From: an uncultured Pelagibacteraceae bacterium
GTDB taxonomy: Bacteria > Pseudomonadota > Alphaproteobacteria > Pelagibacterales > Pelagibacteraceae
DNA: 46,515 bases
Reading direction: 5' to 3'
NCBI GenBank assembly: GCA_902520355.1
Contig: CABYNK010000003.1
Location: 1 to 46,515, forward strand
This document shows, piece by piece, positions 35,061 through 42,446 of this stretch. Within the stretch, counting starts at the first letter, position 1. Every line of letters starts with the position of its first letter. A program made the translations under genes and the position numbers. The notes beneath the pieces were generated by a model. The model was given only the letters and a program-made list of their open reading frames with translations, did not search any database and was not told the DNA's origin.

Positions 35061-35594
35061 ATGATAAAAAAATCTATGGCGGATAAATTAATAGTTAGTT
35101 TTGATGAATATACCAAAATTGTTGAAAAATTAGCTATTGAAATTCATAATAATTATAAGCCCACAGTTTTAGTTGGAATAATGAGAGGAGCAGCACCTAT
35201 AATTGATATTCTCTCTAGGATACTTAAACTCCCAATCGCATATATTGTTATCCAAAGTTATACTGGAAAAGGATTAGAAGACCAACAAGGTCAACTAATG
35301 TTTGCTAGAGAAATAAGTTCATTAGCTAAAGAGGAAGATTTTGAAAAAATTCTTTTAATTGATGATTTATCAGATACAGGACTAACACTAAATAAAAGTA
35401 TTGAATGGTTAAAAGATTATGGACCAACAAAAAAATTTATTAAAGAAATTAAAACTGCTTGTTTATGGAAAAAAAAATCATCTTCTTTCGAACCAGATTT
35501 TTGTCCAATTAAATTAGACTCAGATCCATGGATTGTTCAGCCTACAGAACATTATGAAGAATTTTCTATTGAAGAAATTATAAAAAGAAACTAG
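35061..35594 (+). CDS. Purine phosphoribosyltransferase (Gpt/HPRT-like)
   Basis: 177 residues. The PRPP-binding loop is ILLIDDLSDTGLTL (about 95-108). VLVGIMRGAAPIIDILSRIL near 32-51 and the C-terminal DPWIVQPTEHYEEF are like xanthine/guanine or hypoxanthine phosphoribosyltransferases that salvage bases from the medium. ATG 35061 or the in-frame ATG 35076 could be the start. The gene converges on an AzgA/PbuG-type purine permease across a bidirectional hairpin, so uptake and salvage of purine bases are encoded side by side on opposite strands. Confidence 0.8.
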   Translation: MIKKSMADKLIVSFDEYTKIVEKLAIEIHNNYKPTVLVGIMRGAAPIIDILSRILKLPIAYIVIQSYTGKGLEDQQGQLMFAREISSLAKEEDFEKILLIDDLSDTGLTLNKSIEWLKDYGPTKKFIKEIKTACLWKKKSSSFEPDFCPIKLDSDPWIVQPTEHYEEFSIEEIIKRN

Positions 35595-35624
35595 TTAACG
35601 GAGCTAGAAAACTAGCCCCGTTAA
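35595..35624. terminator. Bidirectional hairpin terminator between convergent purine genes
   Basis: Arms TTAACGGAGCTAG (35595-35607) and CTAGCCCCGTTAA (35612-35624) form a 13-bp stem around AAAA. One position is A against C on the plus strand but a G-U pair in the minus-strand RNA. The plus side is followed by ATTTTATTT and the minus side by TAGTTTCTTTTT, so it can serve both genes. Confidence 0.8.
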
Positions 35625-35631
35625 ATTTTAT

Positions 35632-36942
35632 TTAGCTTACAGCAAAACTTACAACACTAAGTATTGCGACCACCCATATTGCTGGAGAAGTGCTTGAAAA
35701 TTTTCCAGTAAATATCTTTATCAAAGCATATGAAACAAATGCTAAAGCAATACCATTACTGATACTATAAGTTAATGGCATAGCAATCATTGCAAGAATA
35801 GCAGGAGCAGACTCAGAAATATCATTCCATTCAATATCAGTAATATTTCTGATAAAAAGCACTGAAACGAATAGTAATGCGGCACCATCTATTTGTTTTG
35901 GTAAACTAGTTGCAAGTGGTGCAAAAAATATACATGCTAAAAACAATATACCTATTACTAGAGAAGTCATTCCAGTTTTACCACCAGCTTTTACACCAGC
36001 ACCAGACTCCACATAACTAGTAACAGTCGTTGTTCCCATCATTGCACCTGCAACAGTTCCAACACTGTCAGACAACATTGCTTTGTTTATGTCTTGAACT
36101 TTTCCTTGTTTATCAACTTTGCCTGCAACGTTTGCCACAGACGTTAAAGTTCCTGCTGTGTCAAAAAAATCTATAAATAATAAAGTAAATATAACTGTAG
36201 ACATCCCAGCAGTCATAGCAGCGGATAAGTCAAATTCAAAAAGGTATGTCATTGGAGGAGGCGAACTTGCCAATCCATTAAATTTAGCCAGACCAGTTGC
36301 CCAAGCAACAACACTAAAAAACAAAATACCTATAATGATATTTCCTTTTACATTCATTTTTTCAAGCACAATAATTGCAATAAAAGTTGCACATCCAAGA
36401 AGAACTAATGGATCACTTAAGTTTCCAAGCTGCACTAGTGTTACAGGATTATCAACTACAACTTCCATAATTTGTAATCCAATAATTGCAAGAAACAATC
36501 CAATACCCGCACCAATTCCTAGTTTTAAACTTTTTGGAATTGAGTTAATCAACCAGGCTCTTATCGGTGTAAGTGAGATGATTAAGAACAATACCCCCGC
36601 AACCAAAACTGCACCAAGAGCTTCTTGTGGCGAATAACCCATGCCAGCACAAACTCCAAAAGCAACAAATGCATTAATACCCATACCCGGGGCTAGTCCA
36701 ATTGGCCAAGTTTTTCCGTAAAAGGCCATTATGAAACAAGCTAAAGCAGTTGCTAAAATTGTTGCTGTGTATACTGCGCCGAAATCAAAGAAACCTTTTT
36801 CAGGGCCGGCGAATTCACCTGATAAGATGAACGGATTTAAAAACATTATGTAAGCCATTGTGAGGAACGTGGTTGTTCCAGCAATTACTTCAGTTTTAAA
36901 ATCTGTTTTATGTTTTTTGTATTCAAAATATTTTTCAAGCAT
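35632..36942 (-). CDS. Purine base permease (AzgA/PbuG-type, NCS2)
   Basis: 436-residue membrane protein. The N-terminal FKTEVIAGTTTFLTMAYIMFLNPFIL and the following GLAPGMGINAFVAFGVC are signatures of adenine/guanine/hypoxanthine permeases. FIDFFDTAGTLTSVANVAG and TTTVTSYVESGAGVKAGGKTG are the conserved substrate-region motifs. AATAGGAGG lies just before the ATG, the strongest ribosome-binding site in this part of the window. The convergent neighbour is a purine phosphoribosyltransferase, which matches a salvage role. I looked for a purine riboswitch in its 126-nt upstream gap and found none. Confidence 0.9.
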   Translation of the reverse strand: MLEKYFEYKKHKTDFKTEVIAGTTTFLTMAYIMFLNPFILSGEFAGPEKGFFDFGAVYTATILATALACFIMAFYGKTWPIGLAPGMGINAFVAFGVCAGMGYSPQEALGAVLVAGVLFLIISLTPIRAWLINSIPKSLKLGIGAGIGLFLAIIGLQIMEVVVDNPVTLVQLGNLSDPLVLLGCATFIAIIVLEKMNVKGNIIIGILFFSVVAWATGLAKFNGLASSPPPMTYLFEFDLSAAMTAGMSTVIFTLLFIDFFDTAGTLTSVANVAGKVDKQGKVQDINKAMLSDSVGTVAGAMMGTTTVTSYVESGAGVKAGGKTGMTSLVIGILFLACIFFAPLATSLPKQIDGAALLFVSVLFIRNITDIEWNDISESAPAILAMIAMPLTYSISNGIALAFVSYALIKIFTGKFSSTSPAIWVVAILSVVSFAVS

Positions 36943-36966
36943 TTATCCTCCTATTAACCTGAAAAT

Positions 36967-36995
36967 ATTTGATTCTCTCTTGTATTACCCGTCAA
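36967..36995 (-). promoter_or_regulatory. Possible promoter of the purine permease
   Basis: Minus strand: TTGACG (36995-36990), 17-nt spacer, TCAAAT (36972-36967, 4/6). The leader would be about 20 nt and end in the AGGAGG ribosome-binding site. Confidence 0.45.
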
Positions 36996-37068
36996 AACTA
37001 ATTCTTATTAACAATTTTCAACCCACAAGTTTATATTTATGCCATAATTAGGTTGTTATTATAAAATT

Positions 37069-37374
37069 ATGAAAAAAATTAAGATTTCAATTTTAAGTGT
37101 ATTTATAATTTTTTCTTTATTGGGCTGTCAGACAATTAAGCAAAAAACTGACGCTATTGTTGAGAAGGAAAATAAAAAATTAAGTGCATTTATAGGTAAG
37201 TCGTCTCAGGATTTAAAAAGCAGCTTGGGTAGCCCAGATGAAGATTTTAAAAATGAAAAAGGTAATTTAGTTTTAGTTTATAACACAAAAAAATACGGAA
37301 TACCTTGCGAAAGAAGATTTGAAGTAAACGCAAAATTAATTGTTATTGGATTTGTTTCTAACGGTTGCTTTTGA
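37069..37374 (+). CDS. Small predicted lipoprotein, BamE/SmpA-like layout
   Basis: 101 residues. The signal SILSVFIIFSLLGCQTIKQ has a clear lipobox, LLGC, with the lipidated cysteine near residue 20. After a charged linker comes FIGKSSQDLKSSLGSPDED, which resembles the helix-turn of BamE/SmpA-like domains, then LVLVYNTKKYGIPCERRFEV and a C-terminal FVSNGCF. Two further cysteines could form a disulfide. No specific function can be assigned; the BamE-like fold is a guess from the pattern. It stands alone, convergent with hsp20. Confidence 0.72.
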   Translation: MKKIKISILSVFIIFSLLGCQTIKQKTDAIVEKENKKLSAFIGKSSQDLKSSLGSPDEDFKNEKGNLVLVYNTKKYGIPCERRFEVNAKLIVIGFVSNGCF

Positions 37375-37405
37375 TTACCTGCGGAGAATTTATCTCCGCA
37401 AGTAA
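37375..37405. terminator. Stem-loop between convergent lipoprotein gene and hsp20
   Basis: Perfect 8-bp arms TGCGGAGA (37380-37387) and TCTCCGCA (37393-37400) around ATTTA, extended by TTAC/GTAA after one mismatch. It fills the gap between two stop codons and is GC-rich for this genome. A clean T-run is missing on both sides, so efficiency as an intrinsic terminator is uncertain; protecting 3' ends is an alternative. Confidence 0.6.
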
Positions 37406-37412
37406 GGGGTAC

Positions 37413-37859
37413 TTATTTAATTTCAATAAGCTTTCTTTTTTTATGCTCAGGAACAATTCTTTCGCAAGATATTGTTAAAAGACCATCTTTTAATTCTGCC
37501 CCATTTACTTTTACATCGTCGGCTATAGTAAATGATCTAGCAAATTGTCTTTGAGAAATACCTTTGTGAATTATTTCTCCATCTGCATTATTATTTTCAG
37601 ATTTATTAACTTGTTTGGTTCTTACAGTTAATAAATTATCTTCAAACTCAACCTCAACGTCGTTTTTATTAAAACCAGCTAAAGCAACTTCGATTGCATA
37701 ATTATCCTTACCGGTTTTTCTGATGTTATAAGGTGGGTAATTTGACTGCATAGTCAAAGAACCATTACCAAGCATATTTTCGAATTGGTCAAACATATCG
37801 TCAAAACCAATTGAAAAAGGTCTTAGTGAGTTGAATATAGATAAATCCTTACTTGTCAT
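37413..37859 (-). CDS. Small heat-shock protein (Hsp20/IbpA family)
   Basis: ATP-independent holdase chaperone, 148 residues. An N-terminal region (IFNSLRPFSIGFDDMFDQFEN) precedes the alpha-crystallin domain, with YAIEVALAGFNKNDVEVE and ISQRQFARSFTIADDV; the latter is typical of IbpA-like proteins. The C-terminal IEI element needed for oligomer assembly is present (KLIEIK). Regulation is unusually clear: a consensus heat-shock promoter at 37950-37923 and a short leader with a ROSE-like thermometer covering the AGGAGG ribosome-binding site. Confidence 0.94.
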   Translation of the reverse strand: MTSKDLSIFNSLRPFSIGFDDMFDQFENMLGNGSLTMQSNYPPYNIRKTGKDNYAIEVALAGFNKNDVEVEFEDNLLTVRTKQVNKSENNNADGEIIHKGISQRQFARSFTIADDVKVNGAELKDGLLTISCERIVPEHKKRKLIEIK

Positions 37860-37864
37860 AATAT

Positions 37865-37916
37865 CCTCCTTTGTTAAGCAAGTTTATTTATTGTTAGCCC
37901 CATTAGGCGACCAACA
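37865..37916 (-). promoter_or_regulatory. ROSE-like RNA thermometer in the hsp20 leader
   Basis: Two hairpins fill the leader. The 5' one (37916-37892) pairs TGTTGG with CTAACA plus an inner GCC/GGGG part around UAAU. The 3' one pairs CUUGCUU (37882-37876) with AAGGAGG (37871-37865) around a 4-nt loop, covering the whole Shine-Dalgarno sequence. The pairing UUGCU against AGGA with a G opposite G is the defining feature of ROSE elements, which melt on heating and release the ribosome-binding site of small heat-shock genes. The pairing was done by hand, not by folding software. Confidence 0.75.
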
Positions 37917-37922
37917 TTGTTT

Positions 37923-37950
37923 ATATGGGAGTTATTTATTTTTTTTCAAG
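37923..37950 (-). promoter_or_regulatory. Sigma32 (RpoH) promoter of hsp20
   Basis: Minus strand: CTTGAAA (37950-37944), 14-nt spacer, CCCATAT (37929-37923). This matches the heat-shock consensus CTTGAAA-N13-15-CCCATnT at every defined position. The start would fall near 37916, the first base of the leader hairpin. Confidence 0.85.
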
Positions 37951-37953
37951 ATA

Positions 37954-40035
37954 TCAAATTTTAATTTTTTTGGAGATCTTTAAAATAAATGCGTAGTCAA
38001 AAGCTATTTCTTCAATGGCACCATCTCTACCTGACTTACCTCCATGACCTGCATTCATTTCAGTTTTTAACAAAAGCAAATTATTATCAGTTTTTAAATC
38101 TCTAAGTTTAGCTGTAAATTTTGCTGGTTCATCGAATAGCACTCTATTATCACTTAAGCTTGTAGTAATTAACATGTGAGGGTAATCCATTTTTTTAATA
38201 TTATTATATGGAGCATAAGAATAAATATAATCAAAATGGTCTTTTTTATCTTTTGCATTTCCGAATTCATCAAATTCTCCAACAGTAAGGGGCAAAGAAT
38301 GATCTAAGTTAGTTGTTAGTGAGTCAACAAACGGCACAGCCATAACAATTCCAAGAAATAATTCTGGGGATTGATTAACTACCGCTCCCATTAACAAACC
38401 TCCAGCTGATCCACCCATACCAACAATTTTTCCTTTCGATGAATATCCTTTTTCAATCAAAAACTTTGCTACGTGTATATAATCTTCGAATGTATTTTTT
38501 TTATTAAGAAGTTTTCCTTCTTTCCACCATTTCATTCCTTTTTCCATTCCCCCTCTAATATGTGCAGTTACCCAAATAATATCTCTGTCAATTAAACTCA
38601 ATCTAGTTGAGGAAAAATCTGGAGTCATTGAACTTCCATATGACCCATAGCCATATAAAAGTAAATTTGCTGTCCCATCAATTTTTGTTTTTTTGTGCCT
38701 GGTAATTGTAAGTGGAACTAATCTTCCATCATGAGAAGGGCATTCTAGTCTTTCGACAATATAGTCATCTGGATTATGACCAGATGGGATTTCTTGTTCT
38801 TTTACTAATTTTTTTTCTTTTGTTTTTAAATTGTATAAATAAGTTTTACCTGGTGTTTTTGGAGATGAATATGACAAGTAAACTAAGTCAGTATTTTTAT
38901 TTCTTTGGATCAATGAAACACCGGGCACAATCACAGATTCGTCAGTAAATTTTAATTCTTCCTCAATTCCTGTTTGTTTATTTCTTACAAATAATTTTCC
39001 CAATGCATTTGATTTTTCCCCTCTGATAATCCAATCATTTAAAAATATTAATCCTCCAATTAAAACCTCTTCTTTAGCAGCTATATAAATTTCCCACTTT
39101 TGATTTAATAAATCATCACATCTTTCAATTTTGAAATCTTCTGCACCATCATTAGTATGACAATAAAAATATCCACCCCAAGAATTGACTGAATAAATTA
39201 CACCCTTTTTTCTTTTTATAATTAATTTTGGCTTTGGATTTTTTTCTGTTACCTCAAAGTAATATTGTTCGGAAGTATTATGATCCGATGTTGTTATAAA
39301 AAAATATTTTTCATCTGAGCTTAAACTTATGCCAACAGTAAATGCTTCACTCTTCTCTTCAAAAATAAGCTCATCATCTTTGACCGATGATCCAATTTTG
39401 TGTCTAAATATTTTTCTTGGTCTGTGAAATTCATCAAGCTTTGAATAAAAGAAATATTGGTCGTCCAAACTAAAAGTAATACTTCCACTAGTTTCTTCTA
39501 TTTTCTCAGTGACTAATTTTCCTGAGATAATATTTCTTATGTAAATTGTATAATATTCAGATCCTTTTAAATCTAAAGAATAACCTAAAAGTTTGTCATT
39601 ATAACTTACCTCTAAATCACCTACACCGAAATATTCAGTTTTTAATTTCTCTTTTTCTTCATCACCGTTCCAAAATTCTTCAACTTTATCACTCCCAATT
39701 TTCTTTCTTAGTTTTATCGAATAATTTCCTACTGCGGTTGTTTTAGTCCAATATTCATATTCTTTGTCTTTAAATTTTAATGATTCATCATCTAACTTTA
39801 TTCTACCTTTAATTTCATCAAATAAGATTTTCTGATATTTTTTTGTGTCTTTTAAATTATGTTCTGTAAAATCATTTTCTTCTTCAAGATATTTTCTAAC
39901 ATCTGGAAGTAGCTTTGAACTATCTTTTAAAACCTCAAGAATATTATCTTGATGGATCCAACTATAATCATCTTCCCACGTGGTATTGTGACAAGATTTA
40001 AGCTCTGGTTTTTTTTTAAGTTGTGGTATTTTCAT
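37954..40035 (-). CDS. ptrB: Oligopeptidase B-like S9 serine peptidase
   Basis: 693 residues: N-terminal seven-bladed propeller (about 70-410) and C-terminal alpha/beta-hydrolase. The catalytic triad is S543 (GMGGSAGGLLMG), D629 (SLSDNRVLFDEPAKF) and H664 (MNAGHGGKSGR). The N-terminal DDYSWIHQDN and YGYGSYGSSM before the hydrolase are typical of oligopeptidase B, which cuts short peptides after basic residues. There is no signal peptide, so it should be cytoplasmic. Its start is 14 nt from the ATG of a divergent J-domain gene. It ends only 4 nt before the heat-shock promoter of hsp20. Confidence 0.92.
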   Translation of the reverse strand: MKIPQLKKKPELKSCHNTTWEDDYSWIHQDNILEVLKDSSKLLPDVRKYLEEENDFTEHNLKDTKKYQKILFDEIKGRIKLDDESLKFKDKEYEYWTKTTAVGNYSIKLRKKIGSDKVEEFWNGDEEKEKLKTEYFGVGDLEVSYNDKLLGYSLDLKGSEYYTIYIRNIISGKLVTEKIEETSGSITFSLDDQYFFYSKLDEFHRPRKIFRHKIGSSVKDDELIFEEKSEAFTVGISLSSDEKYFFITTSDHNTSEQYYFEVTEKNPKPKLIIKRKKGVIYSVNSWGGYFYCHTNDGAEDFKIERCDDLLNQKWEIYIAAKEEVLIGGLIFLNDWIIRGEKSNALGKLFVRNKQTGIEEELKFTDESVIVPGVSLIQRNKNTDLVYLSYSSPKTPGKTYLYNLKTKEKKLVKEQEIPSGHNPDDYIVERLECPSHDGRLVPLTITRHKKTKIDGTANLLLYGYGSYGSSMTPDFSSTRLSLIDRDIIWVTAHIRGGMEKGMKWWKEGKLLNKKNTFEDYIHVAKFLIEKGYSSKGKIVGMGGSAGGLLMGAVVNQSPELFLGIVMAVPFVDSLTTNLDHSLPLTVGEFDEFGNAKDKKDHFDYIYSYAPYNNIKKMDYPHMLITTSLSDNRVLFDEPAKFTAKLRDLKTDNNLLLLKTEMNAGHGGKSGRDGAIEEIAFDYAFILKISKKIKI

Positions 40036-40049
40036 TAAATCAAAAATAT

Positions 40050-40553
40050 ATGAATATAATAATTTATACAGTGGTTATATTAACCATTTTTTATTTTCTA
40101 CTACGTTTAATAACCAACATTTCATCAAGGAAAATTTCAAAAGGCCTAAGATTTTTAATTATATTAGGATTAATTGCTTTAGCAGTTTTGTTTGCTATCG
40201 GTGGAAAATTTTTATTAACCCTGCCTCTTACTTTGGCAAGTTTAGCTTTATTAAAATTAAAAGGTTTATCTATTTTTCAATTAATTTCTCTTTTTAGACT
40301 TATTCAAACATTAAGAAGATCTGGTCGCTTTTCTTTTAACCAAGCAGGCACAAATAACGTTTCGTCTATATCAGTATCAGAGGCCTACAAAATTTTAAAT
40401 TTAGATATGAATAAAAAAGTTACCAAAGAGGATGTTAATAAAGCATATATAAAAATTCAAAAAAAGATACATCCTGACATTTCTCCTGAAACCTCAAGAT
40501 TATCCTCAATTGTTAATGAGGCTAAAGATATTGTGCTAAACGATATTTCTTAA
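40050..40553 (+). CDS. Membrane-anchored J-domain (DnaJ-like) protein
   Basis: 167 residues from ATG 40050. The frame is open to a GTG at 40023, but that would overlap the divergent oligopeptidase gene and adds no conserved residues. N-terminal helices at about 1-17 and 36-70 anchor it. The C-terminal domain VSEAYKILNLDM, then KVTKEDVNKAYIKIQKKIHPDISP, has the HPD motif that stimulates Hsp70. The topology resembles alphaproteobacterial TIM14/Pam18-like proteins, which would recruit DnaK to the inner membrane. It converges with the GT9 gene, overlapping by 4 nt. Partner and client are unknown. Confidence 0.82.
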   Translation: MNIIIYTVVILTIFYFLLRLITNISSRKISKGLRFLIILGLIALAVLFAIGGKFLLTLPLTLASLALLKLKGLSIFQLISLFRLIQTLRRSGRFSFNQAGTNNVSSISVSEAYKILNLDMNKKVTKEDVNKAYIKIQKKIHPDISPETSRLSSIVNEAKDIVLNDIS

Positions 40554-41513
40554 GCAATAATTTCTAAAAATCTCTTAAAAATTTTTTGCGGATCAATTTT
40601 ATCTTTACCAAAAGTATTATGTGTTACTGTGTTTTCTCCGTCTGGAATTACTGGAAACATTTTTGAGCTATAATTTCCATAAATTAATGGAGTATCAGCC
40701 ATTAAAGTAATCGTTTTGATACCTAAAGCTGAGGATAAATGACTAAAGCTTGAATCATTACAAATGGATACATTACAATTCTTAATTAATGGTAAAATTT
40801 CTTTAATAGTTAAATTATCTAAACGAGTACAAAAATTCTTAAATTTAGATTGCAAAATTTCGTTTAACACTTCCTGTTCTTCATTTGCCTTACCTGTTGC
40901 AAGAAAAAATCTGCAACTTTTCATATTTGATATCTTATCAATTACGCTTAGGAAAGTTTTTCCAGGAATTCTTTTTGTAGGTCCAGAACCACCTATGCCT
41001 AAAAGAATATTTGTGGTATTTTTATCTATTTGAAATTTTTGTGCTGCTTTAGAAATTAAATCACTATCGATTTGTACTTCAGGATCCTCATTAATGTCTA
41101 AATCTAAATTTTTTTTTAAAAATTTTTTAGGAGCCTCAATTATATGTTGTTTGTTTTTTGCGAACAATGGATATTGGTAAATTTGTGGAATACCAGATAT
41201 CTTAGCAACTAAGTTAAATCTAAGAGATGAATTAAAAATAAAAATTTTATCAAATTTATATTTTTTTAAATCGTTTGCTAATTTAAAGATACCAAAAAAA
41301 ACCACCATGTCTATTATTTGTTTTATTATCTCTTTCTAAGGTAAGAATTTTATCAATATATTTTGTCTGGTGTAAATATTGATTGGCTTTAGAGTTTTCT
41401 TTTACCAATATACTAATTGGTGAATTAAATTTTTTGGACAAAGCCTTTATAAATGGTAAGAAAATTACAGTATCTCCAATACCCATTCTGCTCTGAACTG
41501 CTAATATTTTCAT
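40550..41513 (-). pseudogene. GT9 (heptosyltransferase-like) glycosyltransferase split by a one-base frameshift
   Basis: Two frames together encode one family-9 glycosyltransferase. The first (41513-41283, 76 residues) has the N-terminal signature ILAVQSRMGIGDTVIFLPFI. The second (41308-40550) continues with FKLANDLKKYKFDKIFIF, then ILLGIGGSGPTKRIPGKTF and CNVSICNDSSFSHLSSALG, the sugar-nucleotide site of the family. The break falls at a run of eight T (minus strand, 41301-41294). With seven T the reading is RHGGFFGIFKLAN and gives a normal 320-residue protein. It may be a sequencing error, a true mutation, or slippage at the homopolymer. Heptose or another sugar of the lipopolysaccharide core is the usual substrate. 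Confidence 0.8.
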
Positions 41514-41561
41514 ATAGTATTTATAAACTTTACTGAGTATATTTTTATATAAATTTTTATT

Positions 41562-42446
41562 ATGACAAAAATAAGTGGAATTTTTGCTGCTTCAATGTCA
41601 GTGCTTAACAATGATTTAAGCCTGAATGTTGAAAAAACAATAATGCATGCTGAGAAGCTTATCGATCAAGGTTGTCATGGCACAGTAATATTTGGCAGCA
41701 CAGGTCAGTCTCAATTAATACCTATTTCAGAAAAAATTGACTTACTTAACAATCTCTCAAAAAGCAAATATCAGGATAAACATATAATTGGCACAGGTCT
41801 AAACTCTTTAGGTGAAACAATAAATTTTATGAAGATAGCAATTTCATTGAACCTAAATAAATTTTTAATTATGCCTCCCGCTTATTATAGTTATGGTGAT
41901 ACAGAGGTTTTGGATTTTTATTCTAGAATAATTAACTCTGTACCAGATTGCAAAATTATTCTGTATAATTTTGAGAAACTAAGTGGCTATAAATTTAGTC
42001 AGAATTGCGTAGAAACACTTGTAAATAAATTTCCAAATCAAATAATTGGAGTTAAGGATAGCTCTTACAATTTATATGAAAATTTAAAATTTAAGAATTT
42101 TTCAATTTTACCTGGTTCAGAAATTAAATTGTTAAAAGGTTTGGAATTAGGATGCTCTGGTATAATAACTGCAACATGCAACGTTACGGCAGAATTATCT
42201 AGGCAGGTTTATGATGATTTCTTTGCAGGAAAAAAGCAGTTACACAATGATAAGTTATGTGATGTAAGAAAAACTTTTGATAAATATAATTTAATTTCAG
42301 GTTTACACACTTACTATGCTCAACATGACCAAATATACAAAAACATTTTACCACCATTAAGTCTTTTAAAACAAAAAGATGAAGAAGAATTAATAAATAG
42401 ATTAAAAGATTTAGAATTTTATAACAAATCAACCTTAGCGGCATAA
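41562..42446 (+). CDS. DapA/NAL-superfamily aldolase, not a typical DHDPS
   Basis: 294-residue class I aldolase of the dihydrodipicolinate synthase/N-acetylneuraminate lyase fold. The Schiff-base lysine is K165 (IIGVKDSSYN), the catalytic tyrosine Y135 (IILYNF), and the carboxylate-binding loop is FGSTGQSQ (44-51). The arginine that binds the aspartate-semialdehyde carboxylate in true DHDPS (YNVPSRTG) is missing: here the segment reads YNFEKLSG. Another pyruvate- or oxo-acid-dependent aldolase or dehydratase is therefore more likely. The cfa gene starts on the base after its stop, so the two form an operon. Confidence 0.8.
   Translation: MTKISGIFAASMSVLNNDLSLNVEKTIMHAEKLIDQGCHGTVIFGSTGQSQLIPISEKIDLLNNLSKSKYQDKHIIGTGLNSLGETINFMKIAISLNLNKFLIMPPAYYSYGDTEVLDFYSRIINSVPDCKIILYNFEKLSGYKFSQNCVETLVNKFPNQIIGVKDSSYNLYENLKFKNFSILPGSEIKLLKGLELGCSGIITATCNVTAELSRQVYDDFFAGKKQLHNDKLCDVRKTFDKYNLISGLHTYYAQHDQIYKNILPPLSLLKQKDEEELINRLKDLEFYNKSTLAA

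Noticed and set aside
36119-36637. Open frame of 172 codons on the plus strand
   Set aside because: It is entirely antisense to the conserved purine permease and its sequence is low-complexity for a protein; treated as a shadow.
36943-37068. Possible purine riboswitch upstream of the purine permease
   Set aside because: The 126-nt gap lacks the conserved three-way-junction core of purine aptamers. Only a modest promoter and a strong ribosome-binding site are visible.
40023-40049. Nine-codon N-terminal extension of the J-domain protein from a GTG
   Set aside because: It would overlap the first codons of the divergent oligopeptidase gene. ATG 40050 begins directly at the membrane helix.
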